DNA from: Desertibaculum subflavum
Lineage (GTDB): Bacteria > Pseudomonadota > Alphaproteobacteria > Ferrovibrionales > Ferrovibrionaceae
Assembly: GCA_003576705.1 (NCBI GenBank)
Contig: QOZS01000058.1
Coordinates: forward strand, 1 to 33,589
DNA length: 33,589 bases
Direction: 5' to 3'
Positions 31,951 through 33,589 of this stretch are shown one piece after another. The translations under genes and the position numbers were made by a program. The first letter of the stretch is position 1; each line of letters begins with the position of its first letter. Below the pieces are notes generated by a model. It worked only from the letters and a program-made list of their open reading frames with translations, ran no database searches and was not told the DNA's origin.

Positions 31951-32825
31951 GCCACCACCTTGCCGTTGTTGATCACCATCAGGCCGCGCTCGGTCACCGA
32001 GGTGCGGAACGAGATCACCTTGCCGTCGCGCCACATCTCCGTGCGAATGGTCTCGCCGGGGAAGACCGGCGCGGTGAAGCGGCCCTCGATCTCGCGCACG
32101 CCGGAGGCATCATGGCCGAGCATGCCGCAGACCACTGCGCGCACCGCGTGGCCATAGGTGCAGAGCCCGTGCAGGATCGGCCGCGGGAAGCCGGCCGCCT
32201 TGGCGACGTCCGGATCGCGGTGCAGCGGGTTGCGGTCGCCCGACAGCGCATAGAGGATCGCCTGGTCCGGCCGCGAGGCGTAGTCCACCACCTTGTCGGG
32301 CGCGCGCTCCGGCAGCTGGTGCGGCGCCGGGCCGGAGCCCTGCGGCCCGCCGAAGCCGCCGTCGCCGCGGGCGAACACGGTCGAGGTGTTGACGCAAAGG
32401 ACTTTCCCCGAGCTCTTCTCGGTGATCGTCGTCTCGGTCAGCAGGATGGCGCCCTTGCCGGCGCCCTTGTCGAAGATGTCGACGAAGCGCGTCTTGGCCA
32501 AGATGGTCGCCTTGGCCGGCAGCGGCCCGGTCAGGCGAATGCGCTGCTCGCCATGCAGCACCAGGGCGAAATTGATGCCGGATTGCAGGATGGCGGTGTC
32601 GTCCCAGGCGATCACCGTCGCCATGCTGGGGATGGTCTTCAAGGTCGACTTCGAGTCCGGCTGGTAGCTGCCGAGGCCCTCGTAGACGAAATCGAGCTCC
32701 GCCTTGTTCATCGGATCGGCGCCGAGCCCGATGCCCATGGCATAGAGCATCGCCTCGCGCTCGCCGTAGCTGAACTCGCGCGCTGGAAGATCCAGCGCGA
32801 GCAACTTCTTGTGGTCGATGGCCAC
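31947..32825 (-). CDS. MaoC-family hydratase, second copy
   Basis: A 292-residue double hot-dog (R)-enoyl-CoA hydratase, clearly a paralogue of the protein at 5782-6645. Shared segments include GADPM, VLHGEQ, FARGDGGFGGP, LSGDxNPLHxDPDVAK and PILHGLCTYG; catalytic Asp197 and His202 are present. Compared with its paralogue it has an insert at about 51-63 (LGSYQPDSKSTLK). GTG 32825 is the start, with GGAGGG seven bases upstream. It is coupled by GTGA to the dehydratase downstream rather than to an SDR dehydrogenase, so the two copies likely serve different pathways. Confidence 0.9.
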   Translation of the reverse strand: MAIDHKKLLALDLPAREFSYGEREAMLYAMGIGLGADPMNKAELDFVYEGLGSYQPDSKSTLKTIPSMATVIAWDDTAILQSGINFALVLHGEQRIRLTGPLPAKATILAKTRFVDIFDKGAGKGAILLTETTITEKSSGKVLCVNTSTVFARGDGGFGGPQGSGPAPHQLPERAPDKVVDYASRPDQAILYALSGDRNPLHRDPDVAKAAGFPRPILHGLCTYGHAVRAVVCGMLGHDASGVREIEGRFTAPVFPGETIRTEMWRDGKVISFRTSVTERGLMVINNGKVVA

Positions 32826-32924
32826 GCGTTCCCTCCTGAAGGCTTGTCGGGCCGGACTCTATCCCGCCGCGAACGAGTTGCGCCACAACCGGGGTTTCAC
32901 GGCCAGGGGCGCGGAGAAAAAGCT

Positions 32925-32960
32925 CACCACGGAGGACACGGAGAGCACGGAGGCACGCGG
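32925..32960. repeat. CACCACGGAGGACACGGAG-type short-period repeat
   Basis: A quasi-tandem array of (A)CACGGAG units (CACCACGGAGGACACGGAG, GAGCACGGAGG). Short repeats of this form are common intergenic elements and are often mistranslated as TTEDTEDTE. No gene is supported here. Confidence 0.6.
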
Positions 32961-32968
32961 AGACAGCT

Positions 32969-33095
32969 CCTCCCCCAACTTGTTGGGGGAGGCTGGGAGG
33001 GGGTTTTTGTGTTTTGCTCATCCGTGGCGCGAGGGCTGAGGAAAAACACAAAAACCCCCACCCAAACCCTCCCCCGGCTTCGCCGAGGGAGGGCT
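32969..33095. repeat. Face-to-face inverted intergenic repeats with hairpins
   Basis: A hairpin with an 11-bp perfect stem and TT loop (32969-32979 with 32982-32992) is followed by GGGGG-TTTTT-GTG-TTTT (32999-33015). Its exact 17-base reverse complement is at 33043-33059, itself followed by a second near-perfect hairpin at about 33069-33092. The unit is thus two copies of one element in opposite orientation, able to fold into one long stem. It may also terminate transcription from the right. Confidence 0.7.
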
Positions 33096-33589
33096 TCACT
33101 CGGCGGCCTGCGCCATTGCATGTTCAGGCTGCGGCAGGTTGCGGAGCTCGGCCATGACGTCGGCGATCACCGGGCCCATTGCGGGATCGGTGTCGAGCAG
33201 GTGGCGGACGAAGCCGAGTACGTCGACGCGCGGCGCCGGCGCCGTTTGTTGGGCGGGCTCAGCGACCGGTACAGAGATTGGCGTTGCGTCCTGTTCTTCC
33301 GCCAGCGCCTCCGCAAGGTCGAGGGCGCGGCCGATGGCGCGTTGGGCGACAAGCGCGGTGGAGACGAGGCCCTGCTCCAGCGCGAGGTCGCGCAGGCGCT
33401 CCAGCCGGTGCCGGTGGGCGCGCAGCGGGTCGAGGCCTTCGCAGAGCGGCATCCGCGACGGCGCATCGGTGCCGCGGCGCATCCGTTCCTCGAGCCGGCT
33501 CTCGTAGACGCAGACATCGCCGTTGGCCTGCGCGATCAGGCGCTGGTCTTCGAGTTCGGCCAAGGCCTTGCGGGCGCCCCGCACCGTGA
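33096..33589 (-). CDS. Unrecognised protein, 5' end outside the window
   Basis: About 164 residues are visible and the frame is open to the right edge, so the start is probably outside; GTG at 33584 is possible but has no visible ribosome site. The first 35 residues (ARKALAELEDQRLIAQANGDVCV) look like the recognition helix and wing of a winged-helix domain, for example the end of a transcription regulator or a plasmid/phage-type protein. The rest is helical (about 36-100), with a Pro/Ala-rich linker (PVAEPAQQTAPAPR) and a short C-terminal helical piece (VDVLGFVRHLLDTDPAMGP). No family was recognised. Confidence 0.55.
   Translation of the reverse strand, partial: TVRGARKALAELEDQRLIAQANGDVCVYESRLEERMRRGTDAPSRMPLCEGLDPLRAHRHRLERLRDLALEQGLVSTALVAQRAIGRALDLAEALAEEQDATPISVPVAEPAQQTAPAPRVDVLGFVRHLLDTDPAMGPVIADVMAELRNLPQPEHAMAQAAE

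Overview
The window is a GC-rich stretch of about 33.6 kb from a bacterial chromosome. The gene families point to an alphaproteobacterium of the Rhodospirillales/Hyphomicrobiales type: a DUF1127 protein, two large MCPs without a C-terminal receptor-methylation pentapeptide, hydantoinase A/B with an M81 peptidase, split MFE-2-like beta-oxidation enzymes, and an intergenic palindrome of the kind often mistranslated as 'AGLVPAIH'. I cannot name the genus. No tRNA, rRNA, CRISPR array, transposase, phage module or replication origin was seen. Genes are densely packed, with many GTG/TTG starts and many one- to four-base stop/start overlaps.

Left part (1-9.5 kb): the 3' two-thirds of a type II secretion secretin meets an RraA-like aldolase. 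Divergent from the aldolase is a coupled pair, an acyl-CoA synthetase and a fluoroacetate-dehalogenase-like hydrolase. A DUF1127 gene, with a hairpin over its ribosome binding site, converges on a MaoC hydratase/SDR dehydrogenase operon across one long perfect hairpin. Then come a gene-poor 470-base gap, a small unknown protein, a crotonase and an AhpD-like protein.

Middle (9.6-18.4 kb): a catabolic and uptake block with an M81 (MlrC-type) metallopeptidase, hydantoinase/oxoprolinase subunits B and A, a branched-chain-amino-acid-type binding protein with its own terminator, a crotonase lacking both classical glutamates, and a mandelate-racemase-type enolase. This looks like uptake and processing of a cyclic amide, peptide-like compound or sugar acid, but the substrate cannot be read from sequence.

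Right-middle (18.5-27.5 kb): two tandem MCPs of identical length (723 aa), then a gamma-carbonic-anhydrase-like protein followed by dgcN-dgcA (D-glutamate catabolism by N-acetylation and racemisation). Next is a tightly coupled four-gene unit: ECF sigma factor, small membrane protein (candidate anti-sigma), a second unknown small membrane protein, and a periplasmic heavy-metal-sensor-type protein. This CnrYXH-like layout with an extra component and no efflux pump beside it is the best candidate here for an undescribed system.

Right end (27.5-33.6 kb): an AT-rich promoter island precedes a membrane-anchored TPR-like protein. Then, on the minus strand, come a DedA protein, an MscS channel fused to a cyclic-nucleotide-binding domain, a palindromic repeat, a PLP threonine/serine dehydratase coupled to a second MaoC hydratase (paralogue of the one at 5.8 kb), a cluster of intergenic repeats, and the end of an unrecognised gene that runs off the edge.
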